Of a stretch of DNA of 35,937 bases, positions 7,801 to 15,156 are shown piece after piece. The notes under the pieces were generated by a model. That model worked only from the letters and a program-made list of their open reading frames with translations. It was not told where the DNA came from and made no database searches. The DNA lies in contig CAZFVY010000074.1 of the NCBI GenBank assembly GCA_964522665.1, positions 1-35,937 of the forward strand, read 5' to 3'. The translations under genes were made by a program, and so were the position numbers. Source of the stretch: CAZFVY01 sp964522665. GTDB lineage: Bacteria; Verrucomicrobiota; Verrucomicrobiia; Limisphaerales; CAZFVY01. Position 1 is the first letter of the stretch. Every line of letters begins with the position of its first letter.

Positions 7801-10088
7801 CGAACTTCACCGGAAGTTACACCGCTCCCCTCAATACCTGTTCGATCACCGATACTCTGACAGCCCGAGGACAGGACAAATGCTCGGGACTTTTCACTAC
7901 CAATATCGTAACCGCCACCTGCCCGATCACGACGATTCCGAAGATCAGCGTGACTCTCGCCTGTCCGCCGGCCACGGCCGCGCCGGGAGCCTTGGTGACT
8001 TACCTGGGAACCGTGAAGAACGTAGGGAACGTGACGCTGAACAATGTGACGGTCGTCAACAATCTGCCAGGATCGAGCGCGTCAGTGAGCCCGGTCGTCT
8101 TCTCCATCGCCACTCTGCCGCCCGGTGTCACCACGAACTTCAATCTGACCCTGACTGCCCCGGCGGATTCCTGCTCGTTCACCACCTCGGTCACCGCGGC
8201 GGGCAGTGACAACTGCAGCGGCGTCGCCGCCTCGAACGTCGCGACGGCCACCTGTCCGCTCGCGACCGCGCCTCGTATCGCGGTGACCGAAAGCTGCCCG
8301 CTGGTTCCCGCCAGCCTCGGCGGCGTTCAAACCTTTAGCGGAACCGTCAGCAATGCCGGCAACGTAACGCTCACCAACGTGGTCGTGGTCGATGACCGCG
8401 CCGGGAACACACCGGTATTTACCGCGGCCACGTTGGCCCCCGGCGCCTCGGCGCCGTTCACGGGCAGTTTCACTGTGCCGCTGAATGCCGGGTGCTCGAT
8501 CACCTCGGTGGTCACCGCGACGGGCAATGACAATTGCGTCGGAACGAAAGTTACCGCCAACGCGACTTCCGTCTGCCCAGTCCAAACCGCGCCGGCGATC
8601 TTCGTGTTGCAATTCTGCCCCTCGACCCCGCCGCCGCCCAACGGCATTCTCAACTTCAGCGGCATCGTCAGCAACTCGGGAAATATCACGCTGACCAACA
8701 TCCAAGTCTTTAATGACAAGGCCGGCAGCGTCGCCATCTTCACGACCGCGACCCTCGCGCCCGGAGCCAGCGCCAACTTTACCGGCCACTTCACCGTGCC
8801 GCTGAATTGCTGCTCGGTCTCCAGCACGGCCACGGCCAAAGGGAACGACACCTGCACCGGCCAAACGGTGACGGTCACCGATACCGAGGTTTGCCCGGTC
8901 TCCAGCTCTCCCAGGATCACCATCACGAAAGTGTGCCCAACCGGAACGCTTGAGCCGGGTGACCTGCTCAAATACAGCGGCTCGGTCAGCAACGCCGGCA
9001 ACATCACGCTCACGAACGTGACCGTCGTCAACAACGTTGGAGGTTCGACCTCGGTGGCTGGGATAACCCTGGCGCCGGGCGAGTCGGTCACTTACCGCGG
9101 CTCCTACACTATCCCAAATGACTTCTGCGGGACCGACACCGTGACCGCCACGGGAGTTGGCTACTGCAGTGGAACCACCGTGACCAGCTCGGCCACGACG
9201 ACCTGCCCGATTGTGACGTCGCCCTTCATCGTCGTGACGAAGAACTGCCCGCTGGCGCCGACGCCGCGCGGCGGGCTCTTCACCTACACCGGCACGGTCA
9301 GCAATGGCGGCAACGTCACCCTGACGAACGTGTTCGTCGTCGATGACGCGCCGACCAACAATACTCCGGTCCTCGGTCCGATCACCCTGGCGCCTGGCGC
9401 TTCCGCCAATTTCACCGGCAGCTACGTCGCCGGAAGTGATTGGTGCGCCGTGCTCGACACGGTGACCGCGCGCGGTCAGGACACCTGTTCCGGCGCCAGC
9501 GTCACCGCCACGGCGTCAGCGCTCTGCCCGCTCCTGGCGACGCCGGCCCTGGCCGTGGCGAAATCCTGTCCGACCATCACGGTTTCCTCAGGAGGATTAT
9601 TCACCTTCACCGGCGCCGTGACGAACACGGGTGACGTGACGTTGACCAACGTCATGGTCTTCAGCGCTCAAAGCGGCGCCAATGTGCCGATCGCTGGACC
9701 GCTTGAACTGGCGCCCGGTGAGTCGCATACGTTTGAGAGTACCTACGCCGTTCAGCTCGGCGACGCGCCGATGGCGGACATCGTGACGGCCACCGGCACC
9801 GATTCCTGCTCCAGCCGCACCGTGACGGTTCGCGCCAACTGCTTCGGCACGCTGGCTCAAGTCGTCTCGCCCGCGGTGGCGTCGGTCATCAGCGCCAACG
9901 GCATGGTGACCATCTCCTGGACCGCCACGCCCGGTGTGACTTACACGCTGCAAAGCAAGGATAGCGTAACAGATTCGGCTTGGGTTGACGTGCCGGGGAG
10001 CGTGACCGCCAACGGCGCCTCGGCATCGAAGACCGATGCCATGTCGGCCAGTAAACAGCGGATCTATCGCATCAAGGTCGCGCAGTAA
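4872..10088 (+). CDS. Giant secreted protein of 14 cysteine-bearing Ig-like (DUF11/DUF7507-type) repeats
   Basis: This 1738-residue protein starts with an export signal: arginines near residues 17-18, a hydrophobic core at about 22-36 (VLVWSLLVYLMV), and a likely cleavage after ARA at 39-41. A unique N-terminal domain with several cysteines spans about 42-170. It is followed by 14 tandem repeats of about 107 residues (171-1663). Each repeat has a CP pair at its start, a YSGTV.NTGN.TLTNV.V core, a LAPGA..F.GSYT.P strand, and two further cysteines before the next CP. The architecture resembles conserved-repeat (DUF11-like) adhesin or cell-wall proteins. The C-terminal 75 residues form the verrucomicrobial module ending in RIYRIKVAQ. 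The SD GGAAAG sits five bases before the ATG. Role on the cell surface or in the matrix is inferred. The next gene, a DUF1573 protein, starts 138 bases downstream beyond a strong hairpin. Confidence 0.9.
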   Translation: MNALTNLFTSTPNTQPRRGLGSFGVLVWSLLVYLMVSPARADESPAGCTGSGLGISLFADKLDAHVGDTVCYSAMVFNTVFPACLADQIVASVTTPDGVVHPITLTRTILNPGDSDFYTNVVCYTIRAQDVRADSTVRATAADTGRIHQNDTDSNGGGNQGVNTVVNFPCIQVSKLCAPGIGELGAITFSGSVRNCGNTFLTNVVVTDFANGGSFVVVGPITLDTNQTVNFQGSYVPINPCAPSSDTLTATARDMLPFASNVVATASSTCTNILTPGIAVSTLCPAGPVGPGQLLVFSGSVTNTGNVTLTNVTVMSDRPAPNTVVFTAATLAPGAIADFTGSYTAPTNCADPHTVTALANTLCGAPVSTVATVICPIVTSPQVSVTASCPATPPGPGGTVTYSGAVQNTGDITLTNVIVMSDRPAPSTVVFSTPSLAPGATANFSGSYAVPAGLCSVTANLSVTAKDVCTTAAVSNATAITCTVATAPNIAVTLTCPPTQVATGGLITYSGTVRNTGNVALSNIMVVNNQPAPNTVVFSVGSLAPGASTNFNATFTAPSDACSVASTVTASASDVCAATVVTANATATCPLVVTPRIVVSQSCPAVPVALGGLLTFSGTVSNAGNVTLTNVAVVNDHSGSAPVFTVATLAPGAVAAFTGSYTVPNNNACSITSTVTASANDKCAGTRVTASSAATCPVLGAPTIGVGLVCPVTATPLGAVLTYSGSVTNTGNITITNVVVTSDSPTPGTVVFRQATLTPGVVVHFTGSYTVPQTNACSTTTTVTATANDQCAGGVLSSSATITCPLITAPRIVVTQLCPPTPAVPGGLIAYSGIVSNAGNITLNNIAVVNTQSPGASVFTLATLAPGATAGFSGSIVAPLDSCSAASVLNVTAQDQCTGLTVNNSVTTSCPLVTTPQLVVTKSCPATPVTEGGQLVFTGTVTNTGNVTLNNVFVVNDRPAANTTILGPITLAPGAGTNFTGSYTAPLNTCSITDTLTARGQDKCSGLFTTNIVTATCPITTIPKISVTLACPPATAAPGALVTYLGTVKNVGNVTLNNVTVVNNLPGSSASVSPVVFSIATLPPGVTTNFNLTLTAPADSCSFTTSVTAAGSDNCSGVAASNVATATCPLATAPRIAVTESCPLVPASLGGVQTFSGTVSNAGNVTLTNVVVVDDRAGNTPVFTAATLAPGASAPFTGSFTVPLNAGCSITSVVTATGNDNCVGTKVTANATSVCPVQTAPAIFVLQFCPSTPPPPNGILNFSGIVSNSGNITLTNIQVFNDKAGSVAIFTTATLAPGASANFTGHFTVPLNCCSVSSTATAKGNDTCTGQTVTVTDTEVCPVSSSPRITITKVCPTGTLEPGDLLKYSGSVSNAGNITLTNVTVVNNVGGSTSVAGITLAPGESVTYRGSYTIPNDFCGTDTVTATGVGYCSGTTVTSSATTTCPIVTSPFIVVTKNCPLAPTPRGGLFTYTGTVSNGGNVTLTNVFVVDDAPTNNTPVLGPITLAPGASANFTGSYVAGSDWCAVLDTVTARGQDTCSGASVTATASALCPLLATPALAVAKSCPTITVSSGGLFTFTGAVTNTGDVTLTNVMVFSAQSGANVPIAGPLELAPGESHTFESTYAVQLGDAPMADIVTATGTDSCSSRTVTVRANCFGTLAQVVSPAVASVISANGMVTISWTATPGVTYTLQSKDSVTDSAWVDVPGSVTANGASASKTDAMSASKQRIYRIKVAQ
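5382..9860 (+). repeat. Fourteen tandem coding repeats of about 320 bp in the giant secreted protein
   Basis: The repeats are aligned on the CP dipeptide that opens each unit and the TNTGNVTLTNV-type core. Units average about 107 codons and are clearly diverged at the DNA level, in contrast to the homogeneous HAMP repeats further right. Units 2 to 11 share the three-cysteine pattern most strictly. Unit 1 has an extra cysteine in the core (RNCGNTF), and unit 14 lacks the mid-repeat cysteine. Confidence 0.88.
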
Positions 10089-10112
10089 CGGCCGCGCGGG
10101 CAAGCCGAGCTG

Positions 10113-10154
10113 CCCAACCGAGGTTAGCGGAAAGGTTTCCGCCCCTCGGTTGGG
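10113..10154. terminator. Strong 42-nt hairpin between the giant repeat gene and the DUF1573 gene
   Basis: An outer perfect inverted repeat of 11 bases (CCCAACCGAGG at 10113-10123 against CCTCGGTTGGG at 10144-10154) encloses a second one (GCGGAAA at 10127-10133 against TTTCCGC at 10136-10142). Only a small internal loop separates the two stems. It begins 25 bases after the stop codon of the giant protein. No T-run follows, so it is not a standard intrinsic terminator. It could be a transcript-end stabiliser, a Rho-assisted terminator or a REP-like element. Confidence 0.55.
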
Positions 10155-10226
10155 CCAGGCGGCGGTGGCCGGCGAAAGCTCTCCTCACCATCAAACCACG
10201 AACCAGCAAATAGGGAACAAGATCGA

Positions 10227-11273
10227 ATGAACCACAAGCTCCTCCGCGTTTCGCCGGCCGCGCTCCTCGCGGCTCTCACTTTTCTCGGCGCCGGACGATT
10301 CGCCCACGCCGGTGACGCACCCAAGCTCGACTTCGACCGGCTGGTTTACGACATCGGTAAGACTTCGGAAGTGGAAACGGTAGCCGGCGTTTTCAAATAC
10401 ACCAATTCCGGCACGGCCGTGCTGAAAATGGACCCGCCCAAACCCTCCTGTGGCTGCACGGTGGCCGGTCTGAAACCGGATACCCTGAACCCCGGCGAGA
10501 CGGGCGAACTCTCCTTTACGCTCAACCTTGGACATTACCGGGCGACCATCGAAAAGCACATCACGGTCAAATCGAATGATCCCAAAACGCCCGAAGTGAC
10601 GCTTTCAATCAAGGCCGACTACACGCCACTTTACGACGTGACACCGATGGCCATCATGGCCGATTTGCCGATGGGCCTCCACGAGACGAATCAAACGGTC
10701 ACGATCACCCGGACCGATGGGAAACCGCTGAATCTCGCCAAATTGGAACCATCGAAGCCTTGGATCACCGCCCACCTCGAGCCGGGGGGGCTGCCGGGCT
10801 CCTCCACGGCCCAGGTGCGGGTCGGGGTCCAACGCGAGGGCGCCCCGCGCCGATTCAACGAGGCGATTCAGGTCTATGCTCTTGGGCGTACGAACAGTCC
10901 GGTCACGACGATTTTCCTTTATGGTCAGATGATGGGAGAATTGGCGGTGAGTCCGGAATCGGTCTATTGGAGCGTGACCGACCCGGCGAAGATCAAGAGC
11001 GAACGGCCGGAGTCGTTCGTCACCCGCCGCATCGCCATCCTTTCCGCGGACGGCAAGCCCTTTGAGCTGAAGAACCCACAAAGCTCACTCAAGGAAGTCC
11101 AGGTTGATCTGGCGCCGAAGGAGCACGGTCGCGCCTACGAGTTGGTGGCGACCCTAAAAGATGTCCCCAACGTGACCATCGGTGGCAGCATCTCATTTGA
11201 GACGTCGGTGGCGGCGCAGCCGAAGATGGAAGTGCCGGTTATCGTCAGCGTCCTGAAGCCCTCCCTGCAGTGA
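10227..11273 (+). CDS. Exported DUF1573-domain protein
   Basis: This 348-residue protein has an N-terminal signal peptide: basic MNHKLLR, a hydrophobic core at residues 9-22 and AHA at about 26-28. A DUF1573 Ig-like domain follows at about 32-135. It shows the family's typical pattern, FDRLVYDIG, then 'F.YTNSG.A.L......PSCGCTVA', then 'LNPGETGELSFTL', then 'IEKHITVKSNDP'. The CGC at 75-77 is characteristic. The remaining 200 residues form further beta-rich domains without a motif I recognise. DUF1573 proteins are periplasmic or surface proteins of unknown role. The gene is followed after 44 bases by a membrane-anchored rhodanese and then a MauE-like protein, so the three probably form an operon. 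The ATG at 10227 gives a full signal peptide. Confidence 0.88.
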   Translation: MNHKLLRVSPAALLAALTFLGAGRFAHAGDAPKLDFDRLVYDIGKTSEVETVAGVFKYTNSGTAVLKMDPPKPSCGCTVAGLKPDTLNPGETGELSFTLNLGHYRATIEKHITVKSNDPKTPEVTLSIKADYTPLYDVTPMAIMADLPMGLHETNQTVTITRTDGKPLNLAKLEPSKPWITAHLEPGGLPGSSTAQVRVGVQREGAPRRFNEAIQVYALGRTNSPVTTIFLYGQMMGELAVSPESVYWSVTDPAKIKSERPESFVTRRIAILSADGKPFELKNPQSSLKEVQVDLAPKEHGRAYELVATLKDVPNVTIGGSISFETSVAAQPKMEVPVIVSVLKPSLQ

Positions 11274-11317
11274 GTCGCCGACCAGCCATGCGTCGGCTGC
11301 CGGCTTGACCTTGAAGT

Positions 11318-11788
11318 ATGCTCATCGATCGGCTGCTTCGCCAAGCGCTCCTGATAGTCGCGCTCGGGGCGGGCGTTGGTTTGGCGGCTAATCAGCTATC
11401 GCCCCGCGGCATCCCGCTGATCGCGCCGCCCGAGACGAAGCCTTCGAAGGCTGACTTCATCCCGCTGGAGGAAGCGCTCATGCTCTGGCGTCGCGGCGAC
11501 GTCCTCTTCCTCGACGCGCGCGCGCCGGAAGACTACGCGTCCGGGCACATCGGGGCGGCGGTGAATCTTCCCGCCATGGAATTCGAGCAACGTTTTCCCC
11601 ACTGGGCGCCCTTGCTCGCGCCGAACGGCCCCCTGGTGATTTATTGCGATGGCACGGAATGCGACCTGAGCCGGCGTTTGCTCCAGGAGTTGCAAGCTCG
11701 CGGTTTCACCAACGGGCGCATCCTCTCGAACGGCTGGACGGTTTGGCGGCAGGCTGGACTCCCGACCGCGACCGGCGAAGACCGATGA
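11318..11788 (+). CDS. Membrane-anchored rhodanese-like sulfurtransferase domain protein
   Basis: This 156-residue protein has an N-terminal hydrophobic anchor (about residues 7-25) and a single rhodanese domain (about 45-152). The CH2A-type motif is LFLDARAPEDYASGHI at about 63-78. The likely active cysteine is C110 in 'VIYCDGTECDLS', with a second cysteine, C115, in the loop. Rhodaneses move sulfane sulfur or act on related thiol chemistry. The C....C loop form differs from the standard CxxGxRS loop and recurs in rhodaneses encoded next to MauE/DoxX proteins. Its stop overlaps the start of the next gene (ATGA at 11785-11788), which implies translational coupling. The domain faces the periplasm if the hydrophobic segment acts as a signal anchor; this is inferred. 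Confidence 0.88.
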   Translation: MLIDRLLRQALLIVALGAGVGLAANQLSPRGIPLIAPPETKPSKADFIPLEEALMLWRRGDVLFLDARAPEDYASGHIGAAVNLPAMEFEQRFPHWAPLLAPNGPLVIYCDGTECDLSRRLLQELQARGFTNGRILSNGWTVWRQAGLPTATGEDR

Positions 11789-12426
11789 ACTCCAAAGAGA
11801 TCAGAAAAGGCGCCGCCATCACGTTGATCCTGCGCTGGCTCATCGGCGGCATCTTTCTCGCCGCAGGCGCCCTTAAACTTGCCAATCTCACCGCCTTCGC
11901 GGCGGACGTCAGCCATTATCGGCTCCTTCCGCGGGCGTGGCTGGAGCTGGCCGCGATCATCATTCCCGGCATCGAATTGGTGGCCGGCTTACTGGCGATC
12001 GCGGGGATTTGGACCCGGGCGGCCGCGCTGACGCTCGCCGCGCTCACGTCGATGTTCCTGGGCGCGATCGCGTCCGCCCTCGCCCGTGGCCTTAATATCG
12101 ACTGCGGGTGTTTCGGGACGTTAGGCGGACGCCGCGCCGGAGTCGGGCACCTGGCGTTTGACTGCCTTATTCTTGCCGGCGCCGCTTGGCTGTTCGTCCG
12201 GGCCGACCGCCAACGCGCCGTCCGCAGCGCGTCCAACCTGAACTCGGCGCCTGTGACGGCATCACGAGGTGGGCGCCAGCACAACCCGAAAACCGACATT
12301 GGGACCGGGCACGGCGGGATCGCCCGAACTCCGGCTGGCGGACCGGCAGAAACGGTTAAGCCCTTTCCAGCTTCCGCCGCGGACGACCCGCTCGGAGCCA
12401 AGGAGTCCGCTCAGGGGATCTATTAA
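11785..12426 (+). CDS. MauE/DoxX-like membrane protein with a non-conserved C-terminal tail
   Basis: The 213-residue reading starts at the ATG that overlaps the rhodanese stop. Four hydrophobic segments are visible (about residues 12-33, 53-76, 79-100 and 124-139). A DCGCFG motif at 106-111 is typical of MauE/methylamine-utilisation-like proteins. These are related to DoxX and VKOR-like redox membrane proteins and are linked to disulfide or thiol chemistry. The likely role is redox partnering with the upstream rhodanese and DUF1573 protein. The core ends near residue 145. Residues 160-213 are hydrophilic, low in conserved features, and encoded antisense to the end of the SUMF1-like gene. The tail therefore looks like a run-on extension after loss of an earlier stop. 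Confidence 0.85.
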   Translation: MNSKEIRKGAAITLILRWLIGGIFLAAGALKLANLTAFAADVSHYRLLPRAWLELAAIIIPGIELVAGLLAIAGIWTRAAALTLAALTSMFLGAIASALARGLNIDCGCFGTLGGRRAGVGHLAFDCLILAGAAWLFVRADRQRAVRSASNLNSAPVTASRGGRQHNPKTDIGTGHGGIARTPAGGPAETVKPFPASAADDPLGAKESAQGIY

Positions 12427-13332
12427 AAAGCCGCCCAAGTAGGACGGCGAGTACCAATCGAGGCACCATTCCCATACGTTTCCGTGCATATCGTACAGGC
12501 CCCACGGATTGGGTAGTTTTTGGCCGACCGGGTGGGTTGTGTCCCCGCTATTCGAACCGTACCAACAATAATTGGCCAGGCCCGAATAGTCTGGATCATC
12601 GCCGTAACTGAAGCGAGTGGTCGTCCCCGCTCGCGCGCCATACTCCCATTCCGCCTCCGTTGGCAGTCGATACGCGTATCCGGCGGGGAGACGCCCCGCC
12701 AGCTTTTCCGCGGCGGTGAGACGTGCGCAGTAGTTCGTCGCGTCGAGCCAACTGACGGTCTCGACCGGGCGGTTCAAATCGCCGGCGAAACTGCTGGGAT
12801 TCACGCCGGTAATCGCCAGGTACTCGGCTTGACTGACTTGGAATTGTCCCATCCAGAAACCCTGGGTGAAAGTAATCGCCGTCTGCGGCCCTTCATCCAG
12901 CGCCCGGTCTTGTTCGAAGATTGGGCTTCCCATGGTATAGGAGCCGGGATTGATCCAGACTAGTTTGGGCGGTGGCGTGTCCCACGTGACACGATAGAAA
13001 CGGCGCGCGGCGCTGGCGGGAAGATTGGTGTCGATCAATACGAACGGGCTGCTCGGCAGGACGAGCGTACTCATCGTCGTCCAAACTCCCGTGGCGCCAA
13101 GATCATCCGAATACTGGACGTGAAACAACGTTCCCACCGTCCCCGTGATTCGGATTTGAGGAAGCAGTTGAATACCGTCCACGCTGACGGGGGCGGACGA
13201 TCCGGCTTGGCACCTGATCCAGAGCGAAAGAGAAGCAACCAGCAGGATCCGACCGCAGAATCGGATGAGCTTGGTTAGTCGATGGTTGGAGTGTTGAGTT
13301 GTTTCGCGGTTCTTCTCAGACGTTTGGTTCAT
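12262..13332 (-). CDS. Secreted SUMF1/formylglycine-generating-enzyme-fold protein, probably not a formylglycine generator
   Basis: This 356-residue protein has a hydrophobic export segment at about 24-40 and a beta module (about 50-117, 'FHVQYSDDLGATGVWTT' ending in RRFYRV) that resembles the C-terminal modules of its neighbours. A full SUMF1 domain spans about 122-354. Diagnostic motifs are LVWINPGSYTMGSP, RLPTEAEWEYGARAG, DMHGNVWEWCLDW, RVVRGGSW and NVGFRV. In true formylglycine-generating enzymes two cysteines follow the RGGS motif. Here 'GGSWKGLNRFCRSASR' keeps only the second, and the first position is glycine. Oxidase activity is therefore unlikely; a binding or other SUMF1-fold function is more plausible. 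It converges on and overlaps the MauE-like gene by 165 bases. Confidence 0.9.
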   Translation of the reverse strand: MNQTSEKNRETTQHSNHRLTKLIRFCGRILLVASLSLWIRCQAGSSAPVSVDGIQLLPQIRITGTVGTLFHVQYSDDLGATGVWTTMSTLVLPSSPFVLIDTNLPASAARRFYRVTWDTPPPKLVWINPGSYTMGSPIFEQDRALDEGPQTAITFTQGFWMGQFQVSQAEYLAITGVNPSSFAGDLNRPVETVSWLDATNYCARLTAAEKLAGRLPAGYAYRLPTEAEWEYGARAGTTTRFSYGDDPDYSGLANYCWYGSNSGDTTHPVGQKLPNPWGLYDMHGNVWEWCLDWYSPSYLGGFLIDPLSGLLGSERVVRGGSWKGLNRFCRSASRSSGDPAVPGPNVGFRVVLAPTS

Positions 13333-13863
13333 CTAATAAACGGGCAGCAGCAAGCATTTCTCAGTCATAATGACCAGCCGTGACAAGCAGGATCGATGCC
13401 AGATTACCCCGCTAAGGCGCGAAAGTTAGGGCTGCTGGAAAGCGTAACCACTTGGCGTCGAACGTCACTGGGGTAATCACCCCGGGTCGTTCGATCTTTT
13501 TTGCCCGCCTTATTCGTGCGGGCCAGAGGGGGAATTCTGGTTATTCTCAACCAACATCGATGGGTCCAATGACAATTCTTACCCAACCGCTGCGTTTATC
13601 TACTGATCGCCCGGCGGCAGGCTCGTTGTGGCCTCCCTCGGTTCGAACCCGCCACCCGTGGAGGCCGATCACGGCGCGATTCAGCCCCGAGTCGGCGCTC
13701 AGTTGGTCGCTACTGGGTTGCCACTCGCCGGAATAACGAGGTCTTGACCCCGTATTAATTCGCCCGCGTTTGAACTATTTATTACCGAGCGTATTGTGGT
13801 ATCAGACTGAGTTCCTCGAACGGATAACCGCAGGCGCCTGAAGACCGCGCGCGACCCAGCCCG
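13333..13863. other. Divergent intergenic region between the SUMF1-like gene and the receiver-kinase
   Basis: No convincing gene is seen in these 531 bases. They should hold promoters for both flanking genes, but I could not fix -35/-10 boxes. Several inverted repeats are present. GCCCGC and GCGGGC flank a 9-base loop at about 13502-13522. GGCCTCC at 13630-13636 pairs with GGAGGCC at 13660-13666. A GGTC-TT-GACC palindrome lies at about 13741-13752. Short open frames here have no recognisable protein features. Confidence 0.5.
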
Positions 13864-15066
13864 ATGAGTCGGACCTTCGTCGATGAACGGGGCGAGCGTG
13901 CGTCGCCAAGCAGAATGAAGCCGCCTGAAAGCCTGAAGCCCGCCAACCGGGTCATCCGCATCCTCATGCTGGAAGACAACGCCGCTGACGTGGAGCTAAC
14001 CAGGCGCGCGCTGCAAAAAGACGGCCTCCATTTTACGCTCGAACGGGTCGAGACCGAGGAAGCATTTCTGCGCGAGCTTACGCTGCGCCCACCCGACTTG
14101 GTGTTGACCGATTCGGCGTTGCCTGCTTTCGACGGTCGGAGCGCGCTGGCGCTGCTGAAGCAAACCTGTCCGACCATACCGCTCATCTTCGTCACGGGGA
14201 CCATGGGCGACGAGGCGGCGATCGAAACCATCAAGAACGGAGCCGAGGATTACGTGCTCAAATCACACTTGAACCGGCTGGCCCCGGCGGTCACACGGAC
14301 GCTTCGTCAGGCTCTCGAGCGCGTGGAGCGGCAAACGGCTGAAGCGCGGCTGCGCGAAACACACGAACAACTGCGCGCGTTGTCCATCTACTTGCAATAC
14401 GTGCGCGAAGAAGAACGCGCGACGATCTCCCGCGAGGTTCACGATGAACTCGGTCAGGCGTTGACCGGCCTGAAATTCGACTTGGTCGCGATCGCCCACG
14501 AGCTGCCGCCGGATGCCGGTCGTACGCTGGCGAGGCTCCGGGAGACGGCGAGCCAGATCGACAGCCTGATCCGCGCAGTTCGCCGCATCGCGACGGCGCT
14601 GCGTCCTGGAGTCCTGGACGATTTGGGCTTGGGCGCCGCGCTGGACTGGCAGGCCAGAGAGTTCCAGAGTCGGACCGGCATCCTCTGCCATGTGCGCGCC
14701 TCGAAAAGGCTTTCCCCGCTCGATCAGGATATGAACACCGCCTTCTTCCGCATCTTTCAGGAAGCGCTTACGAACGTCGCGCGTCACGCGGGGGCGACAC
14801 GCGTTGAGGTGCGACTGAAGGAACACAGCGGCCAGTTGACGCTCGAGGTGAGCGACAATGGACGTGGAATACTTCCGGACGAAATCACCAACACAAAATC
14901 AATCGGCCTTCTGGGGATGCGCGAGCGAGCGTCACTTTTGTCCGGCCGGGTTGTCATTCGCGGCCGGCCGGGGCGAGGCACCACCGTGAGCGCCAGTATT
15001 CCCATCAGCCGGGACGGAATCGCCGCCTCCGGCGCGCGCGACAGCCGCCGCCAGAAGCAAGAGTGA
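13864..15066 (+). CDS. Receiver domain fused to a HisKA_3 sensor histidine kinase
   Basis: This 400-residue cytoplasmic protein has no membrane segment. An N-terminal receiver spans about 30-150, with acidic residues E37-D38 (MLEDN), phospho-acceptor D83 (LVLTDSALPAFDG), T111 and K133. A HisKA_3 dimerisation domain follows at about 175-245, with the phospho-histidine H193 in ISREVHDELGQALTGL. An HATPase_c domain covers about 275-390, with N box NVARHAG, DNGRGI and the GLLGMRERA lid. This order suggests a kinase whose activity is set by phosphorylation of its own receiver. The output regulator is probably a LuxR/NarL type. The nearest candidate is the convergent gene ending 90 bases away, but that gene has its own kinase. 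An alternative ATG start at 13918 would remove only non-domain residues. Confidence 0.9.
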   Translation: MSRTFVDERGERASPSRMKPPESLKPANRVIRILMLEDNAADVELTRRALQKDGLHFTLERVETEEAFLRELTLRPPDLVLTDSALPAFDGRSALALLKQTCPTIPLIFVTGTMGDEAAIETIKNGAEDYVLKSHLNRLAPAVTRTLRQALERVERQTAEARLRETHEQLRALSIYLQYVREEERATISREVHDELGQALTGLKFDLVAIAHELPPDAGRTLARLRETASQIDSLIRAVRRIATALRPGVLDDLGLGAALDWQAREFQSRTGILCHVRASKRLSPLDQDMNTAFFRIFQEALTNVARHAGATRVEVRLKEHSGQLTLEVSDNGRGILPDEITNTKSIGLLGMRERASLLSGRVVIRGRPGRGTTVSASIPISRDGIAASGARDSRRQKQE

Positions 15067-15156
15067 ACTCACTAGCTCCGGTCGCGTCGTCGGTTGACTC
15101 CGTCGTCAATCTGCAGACCGCTCCTTCGCGCGTCGCGCCGGGCAACGGCTACTGAC

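Noticed and set aside
11277..11297. Hairpin GCCGAC/GTCGGC between the DUF1573 and rhodanese genes
   Set aside because: Only six pairs with a nine-base loop and no T-run; the 44-base gap and common context argue for an operon, not termination.
13495..13525. Hairpin GCCCGC/GCGGGC next to a run of T
   Set aside because: The T-run precedes the stem on the plus strand and would be an A-run on the minus strand, so it fits a terminator in neither direction.
13635..13655. tRNA T-loop-like string GGTTCGAACC
   Set aside because: The flanking bases do not form a five-pair T stem on either strand, and no acceptor, D or anticodon arms can be folded at the right distances.
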